Under the pieces are notes generated by a model that saw only the letters and a list, made by a program, of their open reading frames with translations, was not told where the DNA came from and ran no database searches. The position numbers and the translations under genes are program-made. Shown piece by piece: positions 1-8,200 of a stretch of 21,713 nt of DNA. Position 1 is the first letter of the stretch; each line of letters begins with the position of its first letter. The stretch is taken from positions 1-21,713 of the forward strand of contig JAFJTK010000092.1 in NCBI GenBank assembly GCA_017880265.1, given 5' to 3'. Origin of the DNA: Candidatus Pelagibacter sp. Its GTDB lineage: Bacteria > Pseudomonadota > Alphaproteobacteria > Pelagibacterales > Pelagibacteraceae.

Positions 1-1
1 T

Positions 2-556
2 TCAAAATTTCTTGATGATAATATTTATAAAATTGAAAAAAAGATAAAAAATTTTATTAGAAATATCATTTTAATTATAGAAGATGATAAAATTTTAGAA
101 ATAGGTATTTCATTAAAAAAAAAAAATTACGAAAAAAGTGAAAATCAAAAACAGTTAGAAAACAGTTTAGTTGAAGTCAAAGATATTTTTAAAGAAAATT
201 ACCAAGATCTGTTAATTATGCATATGGTCATTGTCGAAAAAGAAAATAATTTTTTATTAAATAATGCAAATAACAATGACGATTATCTTTTTTTAGAAGT
301 AAATTTTATTTCTATTCCAAATAAATTCACTTTTTATTTTGATAAGTTGTTAGAAAATCATCAAATTAATATTAAACGCTATATGTCAGGTGACTATATT
401 AAAAGTTTTTTTGATATAGAATCGAAAGAGTCGATGGAGTTATTTGTTATGGCAAATAAGTTAAATGACGGTTTAAATAAAAATGAAGTACAATTAATCT
501 CAAAAAGCAAAGAAAATAGGGGTTTTTTTGAAAAATTTTTTCAATTATTTAGTTAA
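2..556 (+). CDS. 3' part of an uncharacterised, possibly FtsA-related (SHS2-like) protein, 5' end outside window
   Basis: The frame is open from base 2, with no stop, to TAA at 554-556, giving at least 184 residues. An ATG at 218 is internal and not the likely start. I do not recognise it firmly. Three features resemble the SHS2 (1C) part of FtsA: a helix followed by a strand (DKILEIGIS), a strand-rich stretch with LLIMHMVIVE where FtsA has its VLHVIPQ-type strand, and LEVNFISI followed by a helix LLENHQINIKRYMSG, matching FtsA's valine-rich strand, VERCGLKV-type helix and next strand. The last residues, GFFEKFFQLFS, form an amphipathic end like FtsA's membrane-targeting helix. The C-terminal actin ATPase half of FtsA would be absent. 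It lies 64 bases before lpxC, where alphaproteobacteria keep division genes. The coding call is firm; the FtsA relationship is inference from remembered family sequence. Confidence 0.7.
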   Translation, partial: SKFLDDNIYKIEKKIKNFIRNIILIIEDDKILEIGISLKKKNYEKSENQKQLENSLVEVKDIFKENYQDLLIMHMVIVEKENNFLLNNANNNDDYLFLEVNFISIPNKFTFYFDKLLENHQINIKRYMSGDYIKSFFDIESKESMELFVMANKLNDGLNKNEVQLISKSKENRGFFEKFFQLFS

Positions 557-620
557 ATGTGTTTTTTCTAGTAATATTTGTTGTTTTTAAAATTTATTAA
601 AAGCAACTTAAAAGACAAAT

Positions 621-1541
621 GTGTCTTATTTAACTCAAAAAACAATTAAAAATAATGTTTCATTTAATGGTGTAGCTTTGCACAGTGGATTAGATGTGAA
701 TATATGCATTAAACCAGCTGAGCCAAATTTTGGAATAGTTTTTAAAAGAGTTGATTTCAAAGAAAATAACTTAGTTTACCCAAATTTTATGAACGTCACT
801 AATACTTCATTGAATACAACTATTGAAAATGAATTTGGAGTTAAAGTTTCAACCATTGAACATTTGATGGGAGCGTTGTTTGGATTAGGGATTGATAATG
901 CATTAATAGAAATTGACAATGAAGAAGTTCCTATTCTAGATGGATCTGCAAAAGATTTTATTGAAAAGATTATTAGTTCTGGATTAGTAGTTAGTGAGTC
1001 TCCAATTAAAATTATCAAAATTAATAAAGAAATTAAATTTACAGATGGCGAGAGATTTATTTCCATAGAGCCATCTACTTTAAGCTTAGACATAGATTTT
1101 GAACTTAAGTATAAAAATCCAATAATTGGAAATCAAAAAAATAAAGTAAAAGTTTTTGAAGATGATTTGACTGATGTTTACAATTCAAGAACATTTTGTT
1201 TGTTCGAAGATATTGAATTAATCAAGAAAAATGGACTGGCGAAAGGTGGAAGTTTACAAAATGCAATAGTGGTTAAAGATGATGAGGTATTAAATCCTGA
1301 AGGTTTAAGAAATGATAAAGAATTTGTTAACCATAAAATACTTGATTGCATAGGAGATCTTTATACATCTGGCTATAGAATAATTGCTAAAATCAAATGC
1401 TCTCAGGGTGGTCATTATTTAACCAATCAGTTGCTTAGAAAAGTATTTGAAAACAAAGATAATTTCTCAATTCTTGAGATAAAAGAAAAAAACTTACCTC
1501 ATACTTTAATAAATAGAAAATTATTAAAATCTATAGCTTAA
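621..1541 (+). CDS. lpxC: UDP-3-O-acyl-N-acetylglucosamine deacetylase LpxC
   Basis: LpxC is the cytoplasmic zinc deacetylase that commits UDP-3-O-acyl-GlcNAc to lipid A synthesis. The protein has 306 residues, the normal length. The zinc ligands and catalytic residues are visible: His81 in IEHLMGAL, His238 and Asp242 in NHKILDCIGDL with Asp246 in the same helix, and His265 in SQGGHYLTN. The numbers almost match the E. coli enzyme. The start is GTG at 621. An in-frame TAA at 609-611 leaves no earlier start, and the ATG at 619 is in another frame. No strong Shine-Dalgarno sequence precedes it. It sits between the FtsA-like gene and bamD, the usual alphaproteobacterial position, and implies an outer membrane containing lipid A. 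Confidence 0.96.
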   Translation: MSYLTQKTIKNNVSFNGVALHSGLDVNICIKPAEPNFGIVFKRVDFKENNLVYPNFMNVTNTSLNTTIENEFGVKVSTIEHLMGALFGLGIDNALIEIDNEEVPILDGSAKDFIEKIISSGLVVSESPIKIIKINKEIKFTDGERFISIEPSTLSLDIDFELKYKNPIIGNQKNKVKVFEDDLTDVYNSRTFCLFEDIELIKKNGLAKGGSLQNAIVVKDDEVLNPEGLRNDKEFVNHKILDCIGDLYTSGYRIIAKIKCSQGGHYLTNQLLRKVFENKDNFSILEIKEKNLPHTLINRKLLKSIA

Positions 1542-1575
1542 AACAAACATATATTTTAAAAGCAATAATTTAAGG

Positions 1576-1581
1576 TATAAT
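1576..1581 (+). promoter_or_regulatory. Perfect TATAAT, possible -10 element before bamD
   Basis: TATAAT lies five bases before the bamD ATG. No convincing -35 is visible at the right distance (best TTTTAA at 1554-1559). If used, transcription would begin at or very near the start codon. In this AT-rich DNA the match could be chance. Confidence 0.25.
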
Positions 1582-1586
1582 CTATT

Positions 1587-2426
1587 ATGATCGTTCGTAA
1601 TTATTTTTGTTTTTTTTTAATTATTTTGCTTTGCTTTTCTTGTTCAAAAAAAGAAATTGAAAAATCCACAATCAATGAAGTAAACCTAGAGTCTCAAATG
1701 ATAGAAGCTTATCAAGAAGGGTTAAAGGAACTTAAGGCTGGAGATGTTCTTTTTGCAGCAAAGAAATTTAATGAAGCAGAAATATTATTTCCACAATCAG
1801 AATACGCACCAAAATCTGCGTTAATGGCAGCATACTCTTATTACTCTCAAAATTATTATGGTGACGCCGAGGCTGAATTAGTTAGATTTTTAAGAGTTTA
1901 CCCTAATCATAAAGATATAGTATATGCAGAGTATTTATTAGGATTGTGTTACTATGAACAAATTGTAGATGAGAAGAAAGATCTTCAATCTATTATAGAC
2001 GCTAAAAAAACATTTAAGAGTTTAATTTCTAAATATCCAGATACAGAATTTGCTACTGATGCGATGTTCAAAATTAATTTAATAGATGAAGTTTTAGCAG
2101 CTAAAGAAATGTATATTGGCAGATATTATGTTGATAGAAAAAAATGGATTTCTGCAATAAATAGATTTAGAGTTGTTGTAGACGATTATGATACCACAAT
2201 CTATGTTGAAGAAGCAATTCATAGATTGGTAGAAATTTACTATACAATTGGAATTGAGTCAGAGGCGAAGAAATATGCTAACTTGTTAGGATATAATTAT
2301 CAGTCATCTGAGTGGTATGAAAAATCATTTAGTGTATTTAATAAAAAATATAAAAAAGACATTATAAAAGATATAAAAAAAGAAAATAATTCTATATTAG
2401 AAAAATTTAAATCTCTATTTAGCTGA
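1587..2426 (+). CDS. bamD: Outer membrane assembly lipoprotein BamD
   Basis: BamD (older name ComL/YfiO) is the essential lipoprotein of the BAM complex, which folds beta-barrel proteins into the outer membrane. The N-terminus is a short hydrophobic signal with a lipobox LCFSC, so Cys19 would be the lipidated first residue. The mature part is built from tetratricopeptide-like helices, for example AYQEGLKELKAGDVLFAAKKF, then YYSQNYYGDAEAELVRFLRVYP, then a third helical pair around KTFKSLISKYPDTEFATDAM, as in BamD. Its 279 residues are slightly more than the E. coli protein. The start ATG at 1587 follows an AAGG at 1572-1575 and a TATAAT at 1576-1581. It is 45 bases after lpxC, and its stop is one base from the ligA start, so the two are almost certainly cotranscribed. 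Confidence 0.93.
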   Translation: MIVRNYFCFFLIILLCFSCSKKEIEKSTINEVNLESQMIEAYQEGLKELKAGDVLFAAKKFNEAEILFPQSEYAPKSALMAAYSYYSQNYYGDAEAELVRFLRVYPNHKDIVYAEYLLGLCYYEQIVDEKKDLQSIIDAKKTFKSLISKYPDTEFATDAMFKINLIDEVLAAKEMYIGRYYVDRKKWISAINRFRVVVDDYDTTIYVEEAIHRLVEIYYTIGIESEAKKYANLLGYNYQSSEWYEKSFSVFNKKYKKDIIKDIKKENNSILEKFKSLFS

Positions 2427-2427
2427 G

Positions 2428-4458
2428 ATGAATAAAAAAAAAATAGAATCTGATTACAAAAAAAAAATTAATTTATTAACTAGCTATAATAAAAATTACT
2501 ATGATGCTAACAAACCATTAGTATCTGACAAAGTATATGATGATTTAAAAAATAGTATTTTAATTCTAGAAAGTAAATATTCTTTTCTCAATTCAGAAAA
2601 ATCACCATCAAAAGTTGTCGGATTTAAGCCATCTAAAAACTTCCAAAAAGTAACTCATAGAGCTCCAATGCTTTCATTGGCAAATGCTTTTGGAAGAGAA
2701 GATCTAATTAACTTTGAAAAAAAAATATTAAATTTTTTATCTAAAGATGATGATTTTAATCTTTCATATAGTGCAGAGCCAAAGATTGATGGAATATCAG
2801 CTTCATTGATATATAAAAATGGCGAGTTTAAGACTGGACTATCAAGAGGAGATGGAAAAGAAGGTGAAGATATAACAGTTAATCTTTCAACTATAAAAGA
2901 TATTCCAAAAAAAATTGAGGCTAAAGATTTTCCAGAAGAAATAGATATTAGAGGTGAAGTATTTATACAAAATAGTGATTTTGAAAATTTAAAAGAAAAA
3001 TTTGCAAATCCAAGAAATGCTGCATCAGGATCATTACGACAAAAAAACCCAGAGGATACCAAAAAAATTCCTTTAAAATTTATTGCTTATACTTTTGGCT
3101 ATGAAAAAGGTCTTAAAGTAAAAAATCAAACAGATTTTTTAAAAAAATTAGATGTTTGGGGCTTTAAAACAAATCCATTAAATAAATTAGTTACAGGTGT
3201 TGACAATTTATTGATTAATTATTCTAAAATTGAAAATGATAGAGCAAAAATTGATTTTGATATTGATGGTATAGTTTATAAAATTAACGACTTTGAACTT
3301 CAAAAAAGACTTGGGAATGTTGCAAATTCACCAAGATGGGCTATCGCTCACAAATTTGCTTCCAATAAAGCTATGTCTAAAATTCTTAATATTGAAATTC
3401 AAATTGGAAGAACAGGAGCTTTAACACCAGTTGCAAAAATTAAACCAATTAATATTGGAGGGGTAATAGTATCTAATGCAACATTGCATAATGAAGACGA
3501 AATTGATCGAAAGGATATAAGAATTGGAGATTTAGCAACTATTGAACGAGCAGGAGACGTAATACCTCATATTCTTTCAGTTGATAAAACCAAGAGAGAT
3601 AAAAAATCATTAAAATTTATTTTCCCAAAAAAATGCCCCTCATGTGGTTCTAAAACAATTAAAGAATTTAATAGTGTTACAAAAAAAGAAGATGCAGTTA
3701 GGAGATGTTCTAGTGAAGGATACGAATGTGAAAAAATTGCAATAGAAAAATTAAAACATTTTGTATCTAAAGAAGCTTTTAATATTGATGGCTTTGGTAA
3801 AAAAATAGTAGAAAATTTTTGGAAACTCAATTTAATAAAATTACCACAAGATATATTTAATTTAGATTTTAAAAAAATAGAAAATCTTGAAGGTTGGGGC
3901 AAACAATCAATGGAAAATTTAAAATATTCTATTAATCAAAGAAAAAATATTTCTTTAGAAAGATTAATCTATTCACTAGGTATTAGACATATTGGTATAG
4001 AAAATGCAAAAATTTTATCAAAATATTTTAAATCATTTTCAAATTTTATTAATTTTTCTAATGAACTAAATTCGGATGATATATTGAATATTGATGGAAT
4101 TGGAGAAACTCAGCTTAAGTCAGTCAAAAATTTTTTTGATAATAAAGTTAATCTAAATATTTTAAAGGAATTGAAAAAAATTTTAGAGGTAAAAAATGTT
4201 GTTACTAAAGATAAAAATGGATTATTAAATGAAAAAACATTTATGGTTACTGGAAAACTAAATGGGATTAGTAGAGCAGAAGTAAAATCCTTAATAGAAG
4301 AAAATTCTGGATCTTCAGTAAGCACAGTAAGTAAAAAATTAAATTATTTAATCATTGGTGACAAACCAACAAAAAAGAAAGTTGATAAGGCAAAAGAACT
4401 AAAGATTACTATATTAAATCAAAGCCAATTTTTGAAAATGCTAAATATAAGTGGCTAG
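2428..4458 (+). CDS. ligA: NAD-dependent DNA ligase LigA
   Basis: LigA seals nicks during replication and repair using NAD+. All family domains are in order. The Ia and adenylation domains carry the nucleotidyl lysine Lys119 in AEPKIDG, followed by GDGKEGEDIT (141-150) and the signature FANPRNAASGSLRQ (192-205). An OB fold follows. A zinc finger has Cys403, Cys406, Cys427 and Cys434, the last pair spaced by six residues rather than the five I remember as common. Helix-hairpin-helix repeats come next (NIDGFGKK, NLEGWGKQS, GIRHIGIENA, NIDGIGETQL), then a BRCT domain from about residue 596 (KTFMVTGKLNG). Its 676 residues are full length. The ATG at 2428 is one base after the bamD stop. The 3' end overlaps the convergent aminopeptidase gene by 18 bases. 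Confidence 0.97.
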   Translation: MNKKKIESDYKKKINLLTSYNKNYYDANKPLVSDKVYDDLKNSILILESKYSFLNSEKSPSKVVGFKPSKNFQKVTHRAPMLSLANAFGREDLINFEKKILNFLSKDDDFNLSYSAEPKIDGISASLIYKNGEFKTGLSRGDGKEGEDITVNLSTIKDIPKKIEAKDFPEEIDIRGEVFIQNSDFENLKEKFANPRNAASGSLRQKNPEDTKKIPLKFIAYTFGYEKGLKVKNQTDFLKKLDVWGFKTNPLNKLVTGVDNLLINYSKIENDRAKIDFDIDGIVYKINDFELQKRLGNVANSPRWAIAHKFASNKAMSKILNIEIQIGRTGALTPVAKIKPINIGGVIVSNATLHNEDEIDRKDIRIGDLATIERAGDVIPHILSVDKTKRDKKSLKFIFPKKCPSCGSKTIKEFNSVTKKEDAVRRCSSEGYECEKIAIEKLKHFVSKEAFNIDGFGKKIVENFWKLNLIKLPQDIFNLDFKKIENLEGWGKQSMENLKYSINQRKNISLERLIYSLGIRHIGIENAKILSKYFKSFSNFINFSNELNSDDILNIDGIGETQLKSVKNFFDNKVNLNILKELKKILEVKNVVTKDKNGLLNEKTFMVTGKLNGISRAEVKSLIEENSGSSVSTVSKKLNYLIIGDKPTKKKVDKAKELKITILNQSQFLKMLNISG

Positions 4459-6135
4459 CCATTTTCTCTCATTAGGAGAAAGATATTTTGAAAGTTTTGA
4501 ATAAACATCCAAATGATATTTAAACAGATAATCTTTTTCTGATTTAGTCAATAAATTAAAATTAATTAAATCCTTTTCTATTGGAGCAAGAGTTAAATTT
4601 TCAAAGCATATTTTTTTTTTATCTTTTTTAACAAACACCAGGTTCTCTATTCTGATACCATAAGAACCTTTTTTATAATAACCTGGTTCATTACTTAAAA
4701 TCATACCTTCTTGAATTTTGACTTTATTTAGTTTGGAAATTGATTGAGGACCTTCGTGAACGTTTAAAAAGAAACCAACACCATGCCCAGTTCCATGAGC
4801 ATAATCTAATTTACTTTCATTCAAATATTTTCTGGCTCTTCTATCTATTTTTTTGCCAGTATTGTGGAGTTTTAAATCTGTATTTGCTACCGCTATGTGT
4901 CCTTTTAAGACTTTAGTGAAAATATTTTTGATACTTGGCTTTGGCTTAGTAAAACAGATGGTTCTAGTAACATCAGTAGTACCATATTTATACTGACCAC
5001 CGGAGTCACATAAAAAAATATCATTTTTTCTAATTGTTCTACAACTATTTTTTTTAGCTCTATAATGAACAATTGCACCATTTTCACCTGCTCCTGCAAT
5101 TGTTTCAAAACTTGGATATAAATATCTGTTATTTTTTTTTCTAAATTTTTCTAATTTTATTTGAGCATCAACTTCTGTAATTTTTTTTTTATTAACTTTT
5201 TTAATCCAATAAATAAATTTAGTTAATGCCACACCATCTATAACATGTGAGCTTATCATGTTATCAATTTCAGTATTATTTTTTATAGCTTTTAAAAGAT
5301 ATGAGGGATCTTCTCTATTTATAATCTTAAATTTAGATTTAATAATATTTTCATAAAAAACTGAACAAGATTTATTATCAATTATAAAATTTTTACCATT
5401 TAAGGCTAAAATTTTGTTTGGTAAATCATTCGTAGGTATTAATTGATTTTTGTTAATTATTTTTTCTTTTATTAATTTTTTAGCTTTATAAAGTTCAGTT
5501 ATTAAAAATATTTTTTTTGACTTATTAATAATTAATCTTGAATTTGGTACAGGGCTATTTGGTCCATCACTCCCTCTAATGTTTAAAATCCAAGCTACAT
5601 TTTCTGGGGCTGTTACAAATAAATTATCAGCTTTATTTTTTTTTAGGTAATTTATAATTTTATTAATTTTTGATTTTCTACTTTCCCCAACGATTTCATC
5701 CTTGAGTGAAAAAAAAGGAATACTTTTAACAACTTTATGATTTTCTATTTCATCAATTAAATTGTTGGATAAAAATTTAATTTGATTATTTTTTAAAAAA
5801 TAATTTTTTATTTGTTGTTGTGTAAATAGTTTTGGATCTAGCCCCAATCTTAGATTTTTGAATAATTTACAATTTATTATTTTTTCGTAACTAACAATTT
5901 TAAAATATTTTCCACTCTCCATTTCGCTTTGAATAGTGTATCTACCATCTGTAAATAAATAATTCTTATCTTTTAAAATAATAGCCAAACCAGCAGAGCC
6001 ACTAAAATTTGAGATAATTTTTAATCTATTTATTTTTGAATATTCAGTAAAATAATCGTCATTTTTAGGCACAACATATCCATCAATGTTGTATTTTTTA
6101 AATTTTTCTCTTAATTCATTTATTTCTTTATTCAT
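4441..6135 (-). CDS. pepP: Xaa-Pro aminopeptidase, M24B family (three-domain APP type)
   Basis: This is a cytoplasmic metallopeptidase that removes an N-terminal residue preceding proline. The 564 residues fit the long three-domain form: two creatinase-like N domains (1-150, with FSGSAGLAIILKD and FTDGRY, and about 155-290, with VTAPENVAWILNIRGSD), then the pita-bread catalytic domain. The five metal ligands are present: Asp377 (LCDSGGQY), Asp388 (TTDVTRT), His451 (GTGHGVG), Glu483 (SNEPGYY) and Glu497 (IRIENLV). The tail NFNLLTKSEKDYLFKYH matches the APP C-terminal domain. Its ATG overlaps the stop of the upstream helicase gene as ATGA (6132-6135), so translation is probably coupled. The symbol pepP is used in the broad sense; the family is clear, the exact peptide preference is not. 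Confidence 0.93.
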   Translation of the reverse strand: MNKEINELREKFKKYNIDGYVVPKNDDYFTEYSKINRLKIISNFSGSAGLAIILKDKNYLFTDGRYTIQSEMESGKYFKIVSYEKIINCKLFKNLRLGLDPKLFTQQQIKNYFLKNNQIKFLSNNLIDEIENHKVVKSIPFFSLKDEIVGESRKSKINKIINYLKKNKADNLFVTAPENVAWILNIRGSDGPNSPVPNSRLIINKSKKIFLITELYKAKKLIKEKIINKNQLIPTNDLPNKILALNGKNFIIDNKSCSVFYENIIKSKFKIINREDPSYLLKAIKNNTEIDNMISSHVIDGVALTKFIYWIKKVNKKKITEVDAQIKLEKFRKKNNRYLYPSFETIAGAGENGAIVHYRAKKNSCRTIRKNDIFLCDSGGQYKYGTTDVTRTICFTKPKPSIKNIFTKVLKGHIAVANTDLKLHNTGKKIDRRARKYLNESKLDYAHGTGHGVGFFLNVHEGPQSISKLNKVKIQEGMILSNEPGYYKKGSYGIRIENLVFVKKDKKKICFENLTLAPIEKDLINFNLLTKSEKDYLFKYHLDVYSKLSKYLSPNERKWLATYI

Positions 6136-8168
6136 TTAATTCTCTTTTGATATCTTATCCAACCTGGGCTTCTTGTTCCTTCCTCAATTTCAAAGTCTTG
6201 ATTAAAATCAAAATCTTGATCATCGTCAACTTCTTCCTCAAAAAATGAATTTTTTTCTAAATGTTTTTCTGGTAACTCTTCAATGAATCTTGAAGCCATG
6301 CTATCAATCCAGTCACCTTGATAAAATCTGTTCATTGAAAAAGAAATTATTGCTTTTTTTTTAGCCCTCGTAATGCCGACATAAGCTAAACGTCTCTCTT
6401 CTTCCAAGCCATTTTGTCCTTTTTCTTCAATTGATTTTTGATGAGGAAACAGACCTTCTTCCCAGCCAGGTAAAAAAACTACGTCAAACTCAAGTCCTTT
6501 AGCTGCGTGCATGGTCATCATATTAATTTTTTCACCATCCCATTCTTGGTCAATCGAAGTAGCTAAAGAAACATGTTCTAAAAAACTTTCTAAATTATCA
6601 AATTCTTTCATCGCACTTAATAATTCTTTAATGTTCTCTAATCTATTTTCATTATCTAAATCTTTTTTATTTTTTAACATTGCTGAGTAACCAGACTCAT
6701 CTAAAACTATTTGAAGCAATTTAATATGATTAACTTTTTTAATATTAAGATCATTTCTCCACTTATTTAATGCATTAAGAAAAAAACTAAGACCTATTTT
6801 TGTTTTTGGTTTAATTAAATTTTGTTCAATCATTTTATTTGCAGCAGATTCTAGACTTAAATTATTTTCTTTACCAAATTCATGAACAGTTTTTAACGTA
6901 GTATCTCCAATTGATCTTTTAGGATTGTTAACAATTCTTTCAAAAGCGAGATCATCTTTTTCTTGATGAATTAACCTTAAGTATGCAACACAATCTTTAA
7001 TTTCAGCTCTTTCATAGAATTTTGTTCCTCCTAAAATTCTATAAGGCATACCAATTTTAAGGAATCGTTCTTCAAATTCTCTTGTTTGAAATATGGCTCT
7101 AACCAATATAGCCATTTCATTAAATGAATATTTTTTTTTTAATTTTTTTTCTATCTCATCTGAAATTCCAATTGCTTCATCTTTACCATTTTTAAAGCAA
7201 TTTAATTTTACCAAATCTCCTTCTTCCATTGTAGTTGTAAGTGTCTTGCCAACTCTATTTTGATTATTCGAGATTAGATTGGACGCAACAGATAAAATAT
7301 TTTGAGAAGACCTATAGTTTTGTTCAAGACGTATTACTTTTGTATTTTCATAGACTTGATCAAATTCTAAAAAATTTTTAATTTCTGCTCCTCTCCAACT
7401 ATAAATTGATTGATCATCATCTCCCACACAGCATAAATTTTTAGTTTTTTCAGATAATAAATTTAACCATTTACTTTGAATAAAATTAGTGTCTTGGTAT
7501 TCGTCAACTAAGATATATTTAAAATTTGTTGTATAAATTTGCCTTATATCAGGATAATTCTCTAAAATTTTCACAGTATGTAAAATTAAATCACCAAAAT
7601 CACATGAGTTTAAATCTATTAATTTTTGTTGATAGATTTTATATAAAGGAAGTATAGTTTTTTCATAAATATCTTTTTTATTTATTATAACCTCAGATGG
7701 GTAATACCCTTTATTTTTCCATCGATCGATTATTGCTAAAATAAATCTAGGCGCCAATTGTTTGATATCAATATTTTCACTTTTGCAGATATTCTTGATT
7801 AGCCTTGTTTGATCATCAGTATCTATAATGGTGAAGTTTGAATTTAAATTTGCAGCTGTTGCATGTTTTCTTAATATTTTTGCACAAATTGAATGAAAGG
7901 TTCCAAGCCAAGAAAGACCAGTTGCAGCAGAACCAAGCATTTTACTGACTCTTGTTTGCATTTCTTTTGCAGCTTTATTGGTAAAAGTTACTGATAAAAT
8001 TTGGTTAGGAAATGCTTTCTTTTCTTTGATAATGTGTGCAATTCTTGAGGTTAACACCTTTGTTTTTCCAGATCCTGCACCTGCAACTATTAATAAAGGT
8101 CCTTCTAAATATAATACCGCTTCTTTTTGAGCATTATTTAGATTTTTTAAATAATCAGAGTTTATCAT
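6132..8168 (-). CDS. uvrD: UvrD/PcrA-type superfamily 1A DNA helicase
   Basis: This is a 3'-5' ATP-driven DNA helicase of the UvrD/PcrA/Rep group, acting in nucleotide excision and mismatch repair and in clearing proteins from DNA. The motifs run in order: Q motif NNAQKEAV with Gln14, Walker A AGAGSGKT (29-36), motif Ia SVTFTNKAAKEM (59-70), Walker B VDEYQDTN (221-228), motif III GDDDQSIYSWRGA (249-261), motif IV EQNYRSS (282-288), then MTMHAAKGLEFDVVFLPGWEEGLFPH and RRLAYVGITRAKK (motifs V and VI). Its 678 residues are shorter than typical UvrD or PcrA (about 720). The end is an acidic linker (EEEVDDDQDFDFNQDF) followed by SPGWIRYQKRIK, so the RNA-polymerase-binding Tudor-like C-terminal domain appears missing. 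It is divergent from the AsmA-like gene across 32 bases. Confidence 0.94.
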   Translation of the reverse strand: MINSDYLKNLNNAQKEAVLYLEGPLLIVAGAGSGKTKVLTSRIAHIIKEKKAFPNQILSVTFTNKAAKEMQTRVSKMLGSAATGLSWLGTFHSICAKILRKHATAANLNSNFTIIDTDDQTRLIKNICKSENIDIKQLAPRFILAIIDRWKNKGYYPSEVIINKKDIYEKTILPLYKIYQQKLIDLNSCDFGDLILHTVKILENYPDIRQIYTTNFKYILVDEYQDTNFIQSKWLNLLSEKTKNLCCVGDDDQSIYSWRGAEIKNFLEFDQVYENTKVIRLEQNYRSSQNILSVASNLISNNQNRVGKTLTTTMEEGDLVKLNCFKNGKDEAIGISDEIEKKLKKKYSFNEMAILVRAIFQTREFEERFLKIGMPYRILGGTKFYERAEIKDCVAYLRLIHQEKDDLAFERIVNNPKRSIGDTTLKTVHEFGKENNLSLESAANKMIEQNLIKPKTKIGLSFFLNALNKWRNDLNIKKVNHIKLLQIVLDESGYSAMLKNKKDLDNENRLENIKELLSAMKEFDNLESFLEHVSLATSIDQEWDGEKINMMTMHAAKGLEFDVVFLPGWEEGLFPHQKSIEEKGQNGLEEERRLAYVGITRAKKKAIISFSMNRFYQGDWIDSMASRFIEELPEKHLEKNSFFEEEVDDDQDFDFNQDFEIEEGTRSPGWIRYQKRIK

Positions 8169-8200
8169 TTAAAATATTTCTTTATAAGTTTCATTGTTTT

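Noticed and set aside
218..556. Treating ATG 218 as the start of the first gene
   Set aside because: The frame stays open back to base 2 with similar composition and structure, so the gene begins outside the window.
2655..3062. Minus-strand open frame inside ligA
   Set aside because: It lies fully within a ligA region with conserved catalytic motifs; low-GC DNA gives long antisense frames by chance.
8036..8200. N-terminal extension of the AsmA-like protein
   Set aside because: It reads antisense through the uvrD start region; the protein from ATG 8201 has a normal anchor and needs no extension.
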